Assembly: GCA_903960845.1 (NCBI GenBank)
Contig: CAJCCF010000484.1
Location: forward strand, 1 to 59,568
Direction of reading: 5' to 3'
DNA from: an uncultured Verrucomicrobiota bacterium
GTDB taxonomy: Bacteria > Verrucomicrobiota > Verrucomicrobiia > Verrucomicrobiales > Verrucomicrobiaceae
DNA length: 59,568 nucleotides
Shown: positions 27,295 to 36,690 of the stretch, one piece after another
How the letters are laid out: each line of letters opens with the position of its first letter
Numbering within the stretch: position 1 is the stretch's first letter
Translations under genes and position numbers: made by a program
The notes under the pieces: generated by a model
The model's database searches: none
What the model saw: only the letters and a program-made list of their open reading frames with translations
What the model was told of the DNA's origin: nothing

Positions 27295-28086
27295 ATGCCC
27301 ATCATCTGCAAAACACCTGTCGCCAATCTCTCCAGGGAGGAGTTCCTGGAGCGCGATGACATCGTGATGGACTGTGCTTATGCTTCACAAAACAAGCTGG
27401 GCAGGCTTTGCGATGAGAGAGTTTACGAGCGTGATCTCGCAGATCGGCTGAAAGCAGCAGGCATGCGCGACGTGCTGACTCAAGTTCCGATTGTTGTGAC
27501 TCACGGTTCATTTGAGAAAGAATACCGGCTCGATCTGGTCGCCGACGCTGCGGTCTATGAACTGAAAACCGTAGACCAATACGCGGGAGCTCATTTCTCC
27601 CAGGTGCTCAACTATGCGATGTGTCTCGACATCCGCTTCATCAAGCTCCTGAATTTTCGTCCTTCTAAAGTCGATGGCAAACTGCGCGTATCCGCCGTCA
27701 ATGACGCGGATCGCCATGCGGCCAGAATCATCTGCGAATCTTGGATGCCCTTATCTCCCCGTTGTCATCTTTTGAAAGACCATCTTCTCGCCCTGGTGTC
27801 CGACCTCGGCGGCTACCTGGAAGTGAGCCTCTATGAAGAAGCCCTCAGCGTCCTGACCGAGTCCCCCGAAACGCGTCTCACCGTCACTCGCGATGATTTG
27901 GAACTCGGGACGCATTCTTTGCGCATGCTGGCCGAGCATGTGGGTTTCTATGTCAGCGGATTCACCCAATCCATTGGCTTCCAGCGCTCTCACCTTCAGC
28001 GCCTCTTCGGCCTGTTGCCACTCAAAGCCCTGCACTGGATCAACTTCAATCACCGGGACATCACCTTGATGACGCTTCTCAAATAA
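27295..28086 (+). CDS. Extended GxxExxY protein (PDDEXK nuclease-like fold)
   Basis: 263 residues, about twice the usual length of the family. The first 130 residues carry the family pattern: GRLCDERVYERDLADRL, where the motif Glu and Tyr are kept but the Gly of GxxExxY is Leu, then FEKEYRLDLVAD and VYELKTVD, a D-x(n)-E-x-K arrangement like PD-(D/E)xK nucleases, and HFSQVLNYAMCLD and IKLLNFRPS. The second half (about 135-263) is unrecognised. The start MPIICKTP is chosen by the family's N-terminus; an ATG at 27223 lies inside the terminal repeat. Its base composition looks less GC-rich than its neighbours. No activity has been shown for the family as far as I know. Confidence 0.8.
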   Translation: MPIICKTPVANLSREEFLERDDIVMDCAYASQNKLGRLCDERVYERDLADRLKAAGMRDVLTQVPIVVTHGSFEKEYRLDLVADAAVYELKTVDQYAGAHFSQVLNYAMCLDIRFIKLLNFRPSKVDGKLRVSAVNDADRHAARIICESWMPLSPRCHLLKDHLLALVSDLGGYLEVSLYEEALSVLTESPETRLTVTRDDLELGTHSLRMLAEHVGFYVSGFTQSIGFQRSHLQRLFGLLPLKALHWINFNHRDITLMTLLK

Positions 28087-28124
28087 GAACGAACTGACTT
28101 TGGCAGGGGAATGGAATCAACCCC

Positions 28125-28151
28125 ATTCCGCTGCCCGACCATTCCGCTGCC
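28125..28151 (-). repeat. Right terminal inverted repeat of the GxxExxY element
   Basis: ATTCCGCTGCCC, then GAC, then CATTCCGCTGCC. It contains two tandem copies of CATTCCGCTGCCC-like units. It ends 5 nt before the ATG of the DUF1549/1553 gene, so it occupies that gene's ribosome-binding region. Confidence 0.75.
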
Positions 28152-28156
28152 CCCAA

Positions 28157-30349
28157 ATGAAACACTTTCTTTTAACTCTCCTGCTCCCTTCCTTCCTCTC
28201 AGCCGGGGAAGCTCCGAGCTTCAGGCGCGATGTGATGCCCATCCTGTTTCGCGCGGGTTGCAATCAAGGAACCTGCCATGGGTCTGCACGCGGCAAGGAT
28301 GGCTTCATGCTTTCGCTTTTCGGTTATGATGCCAGGGGCGACTACTACCGCATCACGCAGGAGATGGTCGGGCGCCGGGTGAATCTCGCGATGCCGGATC
28401 AGAGCCTGATGTTGCTCAAGGCGATTGGAAAGGTGCCGCACACAGGCGGTGAATTGTTCAAGAAGGACAGCAAGTATTACCAAACCCTGCTCGCCTGGAT
28501 CGAGGCCGGTGCGCCGGATGATGCGGCCTCGGTGCCGCAGCCGGTCGAGATCACGCTGACGCCGGATCGAATCGTGTTTGAAAGCGGCAAAGGCACGCAG
28601 AAGACCAGCGTCACCGCCCGCTACTCCGACGGCTCCAGGCGTGATGTCACCGATCTCGCACTGTTTGCCACAAACAATCCAGCCACGGCCAGGATCGACA
28701 AGAACGGCATCATCACCGCCGCAGGACGCGGCGACACGCATGTGTTTGCGCGGTTCAACCGCTTCACCATCGGCTCCGAGGTCATCGTGCTGCCGCAGGA
28801 CAACCATTACACGTGGACGAATCCACCCGCGCACAATTACATCGATGAAGCCGTCCATGAACGGCTGCAAAAGCTGCGCATGCTGCCCTCCGAGGTGTGC
28901 GATGACGAAACCTTTCTCCGCCGCATCCACCTTGATCTCACGGGCTCCCTGCCCACGCCGAAAGTGTATCGCGACTTCATGGCGGACACCTCAAAGGACA
29001 AGCGCTCCGCATTGATCAACCGGTTGCTGCAAAGCGATGGTTTCACCGATCTCTGGACTGATCTATGGGCCGAAATGCTGCGCATCAAGGGCGGCGGCTA
29101 CGCGCCCAGCGCCACCGACGTGAAGGCCGCGGATGTCTATTATGAATGGATTCACGAGCAGATCGCCAAAAACCGCCCGCTGAACGAATTCGTGGCCGAT
29201 CAGATCACCGGCACCGGCAGCAATCTCACCAGCGGCCCCGCGAATCTTTACACCATGCTCGTGCATGACGTGAAGGTGACACCGAAGAACCTCGCCGCCG
29301 ATTTCTCACAGCTTTTCACCGGCGTGCGCATCCAGTGTGCCGAGTGCCATAACCATCCGTTCGACCGGTGGACTCAGGACGACTATTACGGCTGGGTCAG
29401 CTTCTTCACCGGCATCCAGCGCAAGCTCGGCGTCGAGCCGCGCGAGTTTTATGTCTTCAATGATTTGTCCGCCGCTCCGGCCAGGCATCTCGTCGATGAA
29501 CGCCCCATGATGCCGACCGTGCTTGGCGGCGAAAGCAGCGTGCCGAAGGGCAAAGATCCGCGCCAGGCACTGGCCGCGTGGCTCACGTCGCCGAACAATG
29601 AGCTCTTCACTCGCAATCTCGCCAACCGCCTCTGGGCGCACTTCATGGGTCGCGGCCTGGTGGAACCGCTGGATGACATGCGGGTCAGCAACCCGCCCAC
29701 GAATGGACCGCTCCTCGCCGCGCTTGCGAAACACCTCGGCGAATCCGGTTTCAATCTGCGAGGTTTTGTTCGGGACATCACCACCTCGCGGACTTACCAG
29801 CTCTCCGCCAGGCCTAACCAAACGAATGCCGACGACACCCGGCAGTTCTCACGCTCGCAACTCCGCCGCCTGCGCGCCGATGTGCTGCTCGACGCCATTG
29901 TCGGGGCGACCGACGGGGAGCGCGGTTTCGTTTATTTCCCAAAAGGCACCAAGGCCATCCAGCAGTATCCGCGCACGCCCGGTGACACCACGCGAGCCAT
30001 GACGGGCGATCCGTTTTTCGAAACCTTTGGTCGGGCTGGAAGAGCGAGTGTTTGCGCCTGTGACACCAAACTCGAACCCACCCTTTCACAAGCCCTGCAC
30101 ATGGTCGCAGGCGACACCGTGCAGAGCCAGATCAGCGCCGGACAAGTCATCGAAAAACATCTCAAAGCCACCACACCGCCCGAGGGGATCATTGAAGATC
30201 TGTACCTCCGCGCCCTGAGTCGAAAGCCGAAGGACAAGGAACTCAATGCCATGCTCGAACTCGTCAGCAGCGACACCAGGGACCGCAAACCCTACCAGGA
30301 CATCTTCTGGAGCCTGCTCAACTCAACCGAGTTCATCTTCAATCATTGA
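28157..30349 (+). CDS. DUF1549 / DUF1553 secreted protein with haem-like CxxxxCH and CxxCH motifs
   Basis: 730 residues from [18 protein letters not shown], a Sec signal. The N-terminal part has [17 protein letters not shown] (a C-x4-CH motif) typical of this branch, then a Big_2-like domain ([16 protein letters not shown], about 160-230). DUF1549 follows ([22 protein letters not shown]...) with [14 protein letters not shown], a CxxCH motif. DUF1553 comes last ([27 protein letters not shown] and [12 protein letters not shown]). Function is unknown; the family is a large planctomycete/verrucomicrobial set of exported, possibly haem-binding proteins. It is coupled to the cytochrome-WD40 gene. 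Earlier in-frame starts lie in the terminal repeat. Confidence 0.9.
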   Translation: MKHFLLTLLLPSFLSAGEAPSFRRDVMPILFRAGCNQGTCHGSARGKDGFMLSLFGYDARGDYYRITQEMVGRRVNLAMPDQSLMLLKAIGKVPHTGGELFKKDSKYYQTLLAWIEAGAPDDAASVPQPVEITLTPDRIVFESGKGTQKTSVTARYSDGSRRDVTDLALFATNNPATARIDKNGIITAAGRGDTHVFARFNRFTIGSEVIVLPQDNHYTWTNPPAHNYIDEAVHERLQKLRMLPSEVCDDETFLRRIHLDLTGSLPTPKVYRDFMADTSKDKRSALINRLLQSDGFTDLWTDLWAEMLRIKGGGYAPSATDVKAADVYYEWIHEQIAKNRPLNEFVADQITGTGSNLTSGPANLYTMLVHDVKVTPKNLAADFSQLFTGVRIQCAECHNHPFDRWTQDDYYGWVSFFTGIQRKLGVEPREFYVFNDLSAAPARHLVDERPMMPTVLGGESSVPKGKDPRQALAAWLTSPNNELFTRNLANRLWAHFMGRGLVEPLDDMRVSNPPTNGPLLAALAKHLGESGFNLRGFVRDITTSRTYQLSARPNQTNADDTRQFSRSQLRRLRADVLLDAIVGATDGERGFVYFPKGTKAIQQYPRTPGDTTRAMTGDPFFETFGRAGRASVCACDTKLEPTLSQALHMVAGDTVQSQISAGQVIEKHLKATTPPEGIIEDLYLRALSRKPKDKELNAMLELVSSDTRDRKPYQDIFWSLLNSTEFIFNH

Positions 30350-30351
30350 TC

Positions 30352-31719
30352 ATGCGTCCGCTCCTGCTTTTCCCATTCCTGCTCACCTCAGCGACTGCCG
30401 CTGATGCCGTCATCACTTACGACGAGCACATCAAACCCATCTTCCGCGAGCATTGCCTCAAATGTCATGGCGAAGACGAGCAGAAGGCCGACCTGAATCT
30501 GGCGAACTTCAATGCCGTGCTCAAAGGCGGCAGCGGTGACAAGGCCGTGATCGCGGGCCGTGCCAGCCAGAGCCTGATCTTCCGGGCCATCACCGCCGAA
30601 GATGATGCCGAGCGCATGCCACCGAAGAAGGCCATGATTCCCGCGCCGCAGATCGAACTCATCCGGCATTGGATTCAAGGCGGCCTGCGCGAATCAAGCG
30701 CGAGCAAATCTCTCGTGGCCGAGCGCGACACCAGCTTCAAACCAAACACCACGCTCAACTTCGACGGACCGCCGCCGATGCCGGAATCACTGCCCGCCTT
30801 CACACCGCCTCAGCTCAAACGCCCGCTGCCCGTCATCGCCATGGCAGCAAGTCCGCGCGCGCCGCTGATCGCCGTCGCCAGCCATGAGCATGTGCGCCTT
30901 CTTGATGCCGCCACGCAAAAGCAAATCGGCGCGCTCGCCTTTCCAGAAGGCCAGCCTAACATCATCCGTTTCAGCCTCGACGGCCGGGTGCTCATGGTCG
31001 CGGGTGGCAAGCCCGTGCAATCCGGCAGCGTCGTGCTCTTCGACATCAAGACCGGCAAACGCCTCGCCACCATCGGTGATGAAACCGATGCCGTGCTCGC
31101 GGCTGATCTCAGTCCCGATCAGCAACTCGTCGCCCTCGGTGGCTCCGGCAAGGTCGTTAAAATTTACGGTACTGCCGACGGCAAACTGCGCCACAAACTC
31201 ACCAAGCACACCGACTGGATCACCAGCCTGGCTTTCAGTCCCGATGGCAAAAAACTCGCCAGCGCCGACCGCGCGGGCGGCATTCATCTCTGGGACGCAG
31301 CGAGCGGTGGCATCCTGCTCACACTCGCCGAGCACAAGGCCGCGGTGCGCGCGCTCGTCTGGCGCAGTGACAGCCACCTGCTCGCCAGCGGTGGTGAGGA
31401 TGGCCTGCTCATCTGGTGGGATGCCAAAGACGGATGGCCTACCATCACCAACAACAACGCTCATCCTCCCCTGCGACCCGCCGGCTATTACGGCAAGCTT
31501 CCGAACGGCGTTCTCGCCCTCGCCTTTGGCCCGCAAGGCGAGCTCCTCAGCGCTGGCCGCGACAAACAAGTCCGCCTCTGGAATGCCGATGGCCGCGCTG
31601 TCCAATCCTTCACCACCGATTCCACGCTGCCGCTGCAAACGAGCATCAGCTTTGATGGCAAAGGATTGTTTGCCGGAGATGCGGAAGGTGCAGTACGCTT
31701 CTGGCCGCAGACCCACTAA
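30352..31719 (+). CDS. Secreted Planctomycete-type cytochrome C domain plus WD40 repeats
   Basis: 455 residues with signal [19 protein letters not shown]. The Planctomycete cytochrome C domain follows ([24 protein letters not shown], haem motif [28 protein letters not shown] with a distal Met). From about residue 150 there are WD40-type repeats, for example [30 protein letters not shown] and [30 protein letters not shown], likely one full propeller. A TTG at 30346 would overlap the upstream stop; I prefer the ATG at 30352. It suggests electron transfer or haem-dependent recognition linked to the DUF1549/1553 partner. Confidence 0.88.
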   Translation: MRPLLLFPFLLTSATAADAVITYDEHIKPIFREHCLKCHGEDEQKADLNLANFNAVLKGGSGDKAVIAGRASQSLIFRAITAEDDAERMPPKKAMIPAPQIELIRHWIQGGLRESSASKSLVAERDTSFKPNTTLNFDGPPPMPESLPAFTPPQLKRPLPVIAMAASPRAPLIAVASHEHVRLLDAATQKQIGALAFPEGQPNIIRFSLDGRVLMVAGGKPVQSGSVVLFDIKTGKRLATIGDETDAVLAADLSPDQQLVALGGSGKVVKIYGTADGKLRHKLTKHTDWITSLAFSPDGKKLASADRAGGIHLWDAASGGILLTLAEHKAAVRALVWRSDSHLLASGGEDGLLIWWDAKDGWPTITNNNAHPPLRPAGYYGKLPNGVLALAFGPQGELLSAGRDKQVRLWNADGRAVQSFTTDSTLPLQTSISFDGKGLFAGDAEGAVRFWPQTH

Positions 31720-31734
31720 CGCCCGCTCCCAATC

Positions 31735-32346
31735 ATGAAATCCCACTCCACGCTCGCCGCGCTTTTCGCCATCGCCTTTTCAATTTCAGCCCAGGACGTC
31801 AAGCCTCTGCTGCACGATCATCCGCTGCCACTCATCGCCGCCCCAAGCTTTGCTCAGCCATTGGATGACAGCTTCAGCATCGCCAAGGGCAAATGGACGG
31901 CGGAAGGCGGCGTGCTGAGCGTGCTCAATCTGCCGGAGCAGAAGCACATCCCGGTGCTGCATCACCGCGTCGGGCTGGCGAATGCGGTCATCGAAGTGGA
32001 GTTCCTGCTGGAAGGCGCTGGTGGTAACTTTTTGGTAGGCTGCGATTCAAGCAAACATGTCGGCAGAGTGGTGGTGACGCCCGCAGGTTTAAGCATCGCC
32101 GAAGATTCCGTGGCCCCTTCACACACCATTGCAAAACTGCCTGTTCCGGTGAAGCCGGGCGAGTGGCATCATCTGCGCGTCGAGTGGAAAGCTGATCAGA
32201 TGGCGGCGAATCTAGATGGCAAAGAACTGCGCGCGCAGCACGCCTTTCTCGCGACACCCAAGTCCAGAAGCTGGCTGGCGGCAGGCAAATCCGTCAAGGT
32301 TCGCAACCTCAGGATCAGCGGCGACAAGACACCGGCAAAGCCATGA
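31735..32346 (+). CDS. Secreted ConA-like beta-sandwich protein (DUF1080-like)
   Basis: 203 residues with signal MKSHSTLAALFAIAFSISAQ. The mature part (DDSFSIAKGKWTAEGGVLSVLN, NAVIEVEFLLEGAGGNFLVGC, PVKPGEWHHLRVEWKADQMAANLDGKEL) follows the pattern of DUF1080 / 3-keto-disaccharide-hydrolase-like laminin-G folds, but it is short and lacks the GxYxR block of active-looking members. It starts 15 nt after the cytochrome gene, as the last member of the plus-strand run. Probably a glycan-binding or accessory secreted protein. Confidence 0.65.
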   Translation: MKSHSTLAALFAIAFSISAQDVKPLLHDHPLPLIAAPSFAQPLDDSFSIAKGKWTAEGGVLSVLNLPEQKHIPVLHHRVGLANAVIEVEFLLEGAGGNFLVGCDSSKHVGRVVVTPAGLSIAEDSVAPSHTIAKLPVPVKPGEWHHLRVEWKADQMAANLDGKELRAQHAFLATPKSRSWLAAGKSVKVRNLRISGDKTPAKP

Positions 32347-32412
32347 GTCCCGCCGGCTCACGGGCATTTTTGCTGTCTGATTTTCCCGTCTGACTGATCA
32401 CGGCATGACTTC

Positions 32413-33381
32413 TCAGCGCGGACCGAAATCCTCGAGATACTGCCTCACGATCTGATTCAAAGGTGGCGGCTGAGGCAGGCCCAGGGCGATGGCGCGTCCG
32501 CCGTCCACCTGCTGCGGCCAGTTGTCGACGATGCCCTGGATCCGCGCATCAAACGCGTCCACGATCGGTCCAAGCTGGAGGCCACGCTCAGCGGCGACTT
32601 CCTGGATCACCTGCTCCGCGATTTGCGGTGTCACACGATGTGCGGGCAGCACGTAAGCACGGTCTTTGCCGAGCTTTTCCTCCGGCACTTCACTCAGGGC
32701 GATGAACGATTCGATCACGGTACGATAACCCGTCATCGGATGCGGTTGATCACGGCGGATGGGCAGCATGCAGGTTTCACCATTCAGCGGTTCGCGGAAC
32801 ATCCCACTAGCCCAGCTTGATGCGGCTGCGTTGGGCTTGCCGGGGCGGATGATCACGGTCGGCAGACGCACACTGCGTCCGTCGAAGTGGCCTTTGCGGC
32901 TGTGATCATTCACCATCATCTCACACATTGCTTTCGTCATGCCATAGGTCGTCTGCGGGAGCTGCTTCGTGGTGTCAGACATCATCTGGCTCATCTCCAG
33001 CCCGCCGTAGCAGGCGACGCTGCTGGCAAACACCACACGCGGTTTCCCCTCAACGGCTCTCGCGGCTTCGAACACGTTCCGCCCGCCATCCAGATTCACG
33101 CGCATCGCGTCATCGAAGCGCTCTTCGCACTCGCCGCTCACCATGGAGGCGAGGTGAAAGATCACATCGAATCTGCAGCCTGTTGCAGCGAACACAGCGG
33201 CACGGTCGCCAATGTCACAGATCACCTGCTTCACCCGCGGATCGGATGGCTCGCCGCGAAAAAAGGCATCCAGCAGAACCATCTCAGTGATCGCCTGACC
33301 GCACCAGGTGCCGCGTTCGAGGAGACTTTGTGAGAGTTGCGAGCCAAGAAAGCCGCCGCCGCCGGTGATGATGATTTTCAT
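32413..33381 (-). CDS. denD: NAD-dependent epimerase/dehydratase family, D-erythronate dehydrogenase (DenD)-like
   Basis: 322 residues. Extended SDR: IIITGGGGFLGSQLSQSLL is the Rossmann Gly motif, FHLASMVSGECEERFDDAMRVNLDGGRN follows, SSVACYGG holds the catalytic Ser, and TTYGMTKAMCEMMVNDHSRKG the YxxxK pair. Overall pattern and length match D-erythronate dehydrogenase, which oxidises D-erythronate at C2 in the tetronate catabolic route. Divergent from an HIBADH-family dehydrogenase 55 nt away. No kinase or aldolase of that pathway is in the window, so the exact substrate is tentative. Confidence 0.75.
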   Translation of the reverse strand: MKIIITGGGGFLGSQLSQSLLERGTWCGQAITEMVLLDAFFRGEPSDPRVKQVICDIGDRAAVFAATGCRFDVIFHLASMVSGECEERFDDAMRVNLDGGRNVFEAARAVEGKPRVVFASSVACYGGLEMSQMMSDTTKQLPQTTYGMTKAMCEMMVNDHSRKGHFDGRSVRLPTVIIRPGKPNAAASSWASGMFREPLNGETCMLPIRRDQPHPMTGYRTVIESFIALSEVPEEKLGKDRAYVLPAHRVTPQIAEQVIQEVAAERGLQLGPIVDAFDARIQGIVDNWPQQVDGGRAIALGLPQPPPLNQIVRQYLEDFGPR

Positions 33382-33436
33382 GCGTGAGTTGGGAAGAGTT
33401 TGCCATCAGCCGTTGCCTGATGTGAGATCGCTGAAC

Positions 33437-34309
33437 ATGAACAAGCCACTCACAGGACACAAGATCGGATTCGTCGGACTCGGCAATATGGGCCGGGCCA
33501 ATGCACAGCATTTGCACGGGGCCGGAGCGGACGTGGTGGTGTGGAATCGCAGTGATGCGCCGGCGGAAGCAGCGGTCGCGCAGGGCATGAGGCGCGCCGC
33601 CACACTGCCTGAACTGGCGCGCGAGATCGGTGCCGGCGTCATCTGCATCAATCTCACCAGCACTGATGTCGTCGAGCAGATCGTGTTTGGCGCAGGCGGG
33701 CTGATTGAAGGCCTGCACAAGGACGCCCTGATCATCGACTTCGGCACCACGGGCGTTCCCGAGACAAAGCAGTTCGCGAAACGAGTGCACTGGGTGGATG
33801 CACCAGTCTCCGGTGGCCAGGTCGGCGCGCAGGCCGCCACGCTGACCATCATGGCCGGCGGCAACGATGCCGATTTCCAGCGCGCCCTGCCCATCTTCCA
33901 GGCGGTTGGAAAAAACATCACCCACCTCGGGCCCAGTGGCAGCGGCCAGGTCACCAAACTCGCAAACCAACTCATCGTCGCCCAGACCATCGACGCCGTG
34001 GCCCAGGCCCTCCGGATGGCCGAACTCTCCGGTGTCGATCCCGCTCTGGTGCGCAAAGCCCTGCTTGGAGGTTTCGCGGAAAGCCGCATCCTTGATCTGC
34101 ACGGCGACCGGATGGTCCGCCGCGACTTCGCGCCGGGCGGTCGCGCGACGCTTCAACTCAAGGATGTCCGTCTCATGTGTGAGCTAGCTGACTCGGTGGG
34201 GCTGGACTCGCCGACGCTGAAAAATTCACTCGCGCAGTGGGAGAAGTTTGTGCACGAAAAGGGTCTCGGAGATCTCGATCATTCGGGCCTGTTCAGGCTG
34301 TATGAATGA
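33437..34309 (+). CDS. NAD(P)-dependent beta-hydroxyacid dehydrogenase (HIBADH family), second copy
   Basis: 290 residues. Motifs: KIGFVGLGNMGRANAQHL (NAD-binding), INLTSTDVVEQIVFG, VDAPVSGGQVGAQAATLTIMAGG (substrate block in canonical form), GPSGSGQVTKLANQLIVAQTIDAVAQAL with catalytic Lys and Asn, and a C-terminal LKDVRLMCELADSVGLDSP block. More canonical than the 17641 paralogue. Start chosen at MNKPLTGHKIG; longer in-frame starts lie in the divergent denD-like gene. Proximity to denD suggests oxidation of a tetronate or similar sugar acid. Confidence 0.85.
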   Translation: MNKPLTGHKIGFVGLGNMGRANAQHLHGAGADVVVWNRSDAPAEAAVAQGMRRAATLPELAREIGAGVICINLTSTDVVEQIVFGAGGLIEGLHKDALIIDFGTTGVPETKQFAKRVHWVDAPVSGGQVGAQAATLTIMAGGNDADFQRALPIFQAVGKNITHLGPSGSGQVTKLANQLIVAQTIDAVAQALRMAELSGVDPALVRKALLGGFAESRILDLHGDRMVRRDFAPGGRATLQLKDVRLMCELADSVGLDSPTLKNSLAQWEKFVHEKGLGDLDHSGLFRLYE

Positions 34310-34342
34310 GCTGTGCCGAAGACTGGGGCTTCTCCGGCAGCA

Positions 34343-35116
34343 TCATGAATGCATCACCTGGCCACCGTCGATGTTGATGGTCTGGCCGGTGATATTCTTC
34401 GCGTGATCGGAGGCGAGATACACGGCCATCGCCGCATACTCCTCGGGCATCTGCCAGCGACCGAGATGTGAGACTTTTTTGATTTTCTCCGCCGCCCAGT
34501 CATCAAAGCTGACCCGCTCTGCCTCCGGTAATTTCTGCTGACCCGCAGCCCAGATGGAACGATTCAATTCCGTCTTCACCATGCCGGGAGCAAGTGCATT
34601 CACACGGATGTTATACGGCCCGAGATCCTTGGCGGCGCATTGAGTGAAATTGATCAGGCCCGCTTTCGAGGCGCTGTAGGGCGGATCCGTTTGCGAGCCC
34701 ATCTGGCCGGCCACGGAAACCAGAAACAGAATCGAGCCATTGCCGCGCTCGATGAGTTTTGGCGCGAAAGCATGCGCCACATTCACGGCGCCGATCAGAT
34801 TGATCTCCAGCACACGCGCCCAGTCGCCGGGTTCCAAATTCCAAAAGGGAAAACCAAATTTTCCCGAACCTGTGCCGACCGAAAAAACCACGTGATCCAC
34901 CTCGGCCATGCGATTGGCGAAAGCCTGCACCTGCTCATAACTGGTGACATCACCAGCCACCATGGCCTGTGCGCCGGGGATCGGCTCAGCCCCGGCATCC
35001 CGGTCATAAGTCCAGACACGACATTGTTCACTGACAAAGCCCGCAGCGATGGCCCGGCCGATGCCATTGCCTGCGCCGAAAACTGCGACTGATTTTCCGT
35101 TCAGATGAAGATCCAT
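34343..35116 (-). CDS. Short-chain dehydrogenase/reductase (SDR)
   Basis: 257 residues. Classical SDR: VAVFGAGNGIGRAIAAGF (TGxxxGIG-like, with Ala for Thr), FLVSVAGQMGS (catalytic Ser region), PPYSASKAGLINFTQC (YxxxK), NIRVNALAPGMVKTELN and a C-terminal DHAKNITGQTINIDGGQVM. Convergent with the HIBADH gene (33 nt). The ATG at MDLHLNGKSV is preferred over a GTG three codons earlier. Substrate unknown; a sugar-acid or polyol is plausible from the neighbours. Confidence 0.85.
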   Translation of the reverse strand: MDLHLNGKSVAVFGAGNGIGRAIAAGFVSEQCRVWTYDRDAGAEPIPGAQAMVAGDVTSYEQVQAFANRMAEVDHVVFSVGTGSGKFGFPFWNLEPGDWARVLEINLIGAVNVAHAFAPKLIERGNGSILFLVSVAGQMGSQTDPPYSASKAGLINFTQCAAKDLGPYNIRVNALAPGMVKTELNRSIWAAGQQKLPEAERVSFDDWAAEKIKKVSHLGRWQMPEEYAAMAVYLASDHAKNITGQTINIDGGQVMHS

Positions 35117-35235
35117 GGCCGGCACTATGTCACAGCCTGTCGCGAGGCAAGTCCGCAGAATGATGAGATTTCATCATTTCAGGATGACAAATCCGTACAA
35201 ACGAAGCCCATTTACCATTCCGACCCATCAACCCT

Positions 35236-36576
35236 ATGAATAACCAACCCGCCTTATCACGCCGCCGTTTTGTCGGCGCCGCCGGACTCGTCGCCGGAAG
35301 CATGATCACCCGTCCGCTCTTCGGAGCAGACGCACCCAGCAACAAACTCAACGTCGCCCTCATCGGCGTGTGGGGTCGTGGGCTGGCGCACTACGATTCG
35401 ATCTCGGAAGAAAACGTCGTCGCCCTTTGTGATGTGAATGAGGCGCGCTTTCCGGATGCGCTGAAGCGTTTCCCGAATGCAACGACGTATGTGGACTGGC
35501 GCAAGTGCCTCGACCACAAAGGTCTTGATGCAGTCGTGATCTGCACCGCCGATCACACGCATGCTTTCATCGCCAACTGGGCATTGAAGCGCGACCTGCA
35601 TGTCTATTGCGAGAAGCCTCTGGCCATCACGGTGAATGAAGCACGCACCGTCCGTGCGACGTGGGAGAGCAAGAAAGGCAAGCTGGCCACGCAGGTCGGC
35701 ATGCAGCGCCATGCACAGCAGAATTTCAATCGTGTGCGTGAGCTTATCCGTGATGGAGTCATCGGTGATTTGAAGGCGGCCTATGCGTGGGGCAACCGCC
35801 AGATTCCAAAGCCTGGTTACTTCCCGGAAGAAGGCGCGCCGCCCAAAGGATTTCACTATGATCTCTGGCTCGGCCCATCGCCATTCCATCCCTACAACCC
35901 GGCCTATTTCTCCGGTGGAGCCGGCGCGAACTGCCTGTCCTGGAACATGTTCTGGGACTTCGGCGCGGGACAGATCGGCGACATGGGCAGCCACACGATG
36001 GATCTGCTCTGGAACGCCGTGGATGCCGAGCTTCCCATCTCTGCCGATGCCAAGGGCGAGGCGATGAACTCCGATGTGACGCCGGTGAATTGCGAATCGC
36101 ATTTCGAACATCCAGCCAATGACTGGCGCGGTCCGATTTCGGTCAGCTGGTATCAGGGCGGCGCCATGCCGCGTTCGCCAAAACCCTCCATCGACCTCAA
36201 CAAAATAGGCCACGGTGCGATGTTCAAGGGCAGCAAGGGTTTCCTCGTCGCTGATTTCGACTCGCGCATGATCGTGCCTTTTGGTGATGACGCAGACCTC
36301 AGCTACTACAAGCCGCGCAAGAAGGAGGACATGCTGCCGCCGATCGGTCACTTCCAGAAGCAGTGGTTCGATGCCTGCCGTGATCCAAGCAAAAAAACCG
36401 CCTGTGATTTTGGCTACAGCTCAAACATGATCGAGCAGATGCTGCTTGGCCTCGTCGCCTATCGTGTCGGCAAAAAGATCAAGTATGACCCAAAAACCGG
36501 CACCAGTCCGGACACGCCGGAGGCAAACCAGTTCATGGGCAAGCAATACCGCGAAGGCTGGAGCATCGACGGCTGA
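35236..36576 (+). CDS. Tat-exported Gfo/Idh/MocA family oxidoreductase
   Basis: 446 residues. The twin-arginine motif LSRRRFVGAAGLVAGSM predicts export with a folded cofactor. LNVALIGVWGRGLAHYD is the nucleotide-binding start and LHVYCEKPLAI the conserved EKP lysine motif. The C-terminal domain (GFHYDLWLGPSPFHPYNPAYFSGG, DFGAGQIGDMGSHTMDLLW) matches the exported verrucomicrobial/planctomycete branch. Members tested elsewhere act on glycosides or sugars through keto intermediates; the substrate here is not known. Monocistronic, followed by a strong hairpin. Confidence 0.88.
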   Translation: MNNQPALSRRRFVGAAGLVAGSMITRPLFGADAPSNKLNVALIGVWGRGLAHYDSISEENVVALCDVNEARFPDALKRFPNATTYVDWRKCLDHKGLDAVVICTADHTHAFIANWALKRDLHVYCEKPLAITVNEARTVRATWESKKGKLATQVGMQRHAQQNFNRVRELIRDGVIGDLKAAYAWGNRQIPKPGYFPEEGAPPKGFHYDLWLGPSPFHPYNPAYFSGGAGANCLSWNMFWDFGAGQIGDMGSHTMDLLWNAVDAELPISADAKGEAMNSDVTPVNCESHFEHPANDWRGPISVSWYQGGAMPRSPKPSIDLNKIGHGAMFKGSKGFLVADFDSRMIVPFGDDADLSYYKPRKKEDMLPPIGHFQKQWFDACRDPSKKTACDFGYSSNMIEQMLLGLVAYRVGKKIKYDPKTGTSPDTPEANQFMGKQYREGWSIDG

Positions 36577-36588
36577 TGCAACCCGGCT

Positions 36589-36617
36589 CCCTTCGATCCG
36601 TGAACCGGATCGAAGGG
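36589..36617. terminator. Strong terminator-like hairpin after the Gfo/Idh gene
   Basis: A perfect 12-bp stem (CCCTTCGATCCG / CGGATCGAAGGG) has a 5-nt TGAAC loop, 12 nt past the stop. No T-run follows directly on the plus strand, so it could be an mRNA-end stabiliser as well as a terminator. Confidence 0.7.
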
Positions 36618-36690
36618 ATGGCGGCTTCGCTGCATCCGCATGAAATGCAGCCCGCTGAAGTTTGCCGCTCTTTTGGTTACGCTTAACTTA

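Larger units (their letters stand above)
27214..28151. mobile_element. GxxExxY-carrying element bounded by 27-bp terminal inverted repeats
   Basis: The 27-nt sequence at 27214-27240 is the reverse complement of 28125-28151 at 25 of 27 positions. Between them lies only the GxxExxY gene (27295-28086). The right end also holds a second short palindrome (GGAATGG...CCCCATTCC, 28109-28129) and a direct copy of GGCAGGGGAAT (27230-27240 and 28102-28112). The element separates the PPC-domain gene from the DUF1549 gene, whose ATG is 6 nt past the right repeat. No transposase is encoded and I see no clear target-site duplication. Confidence 0.7.
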
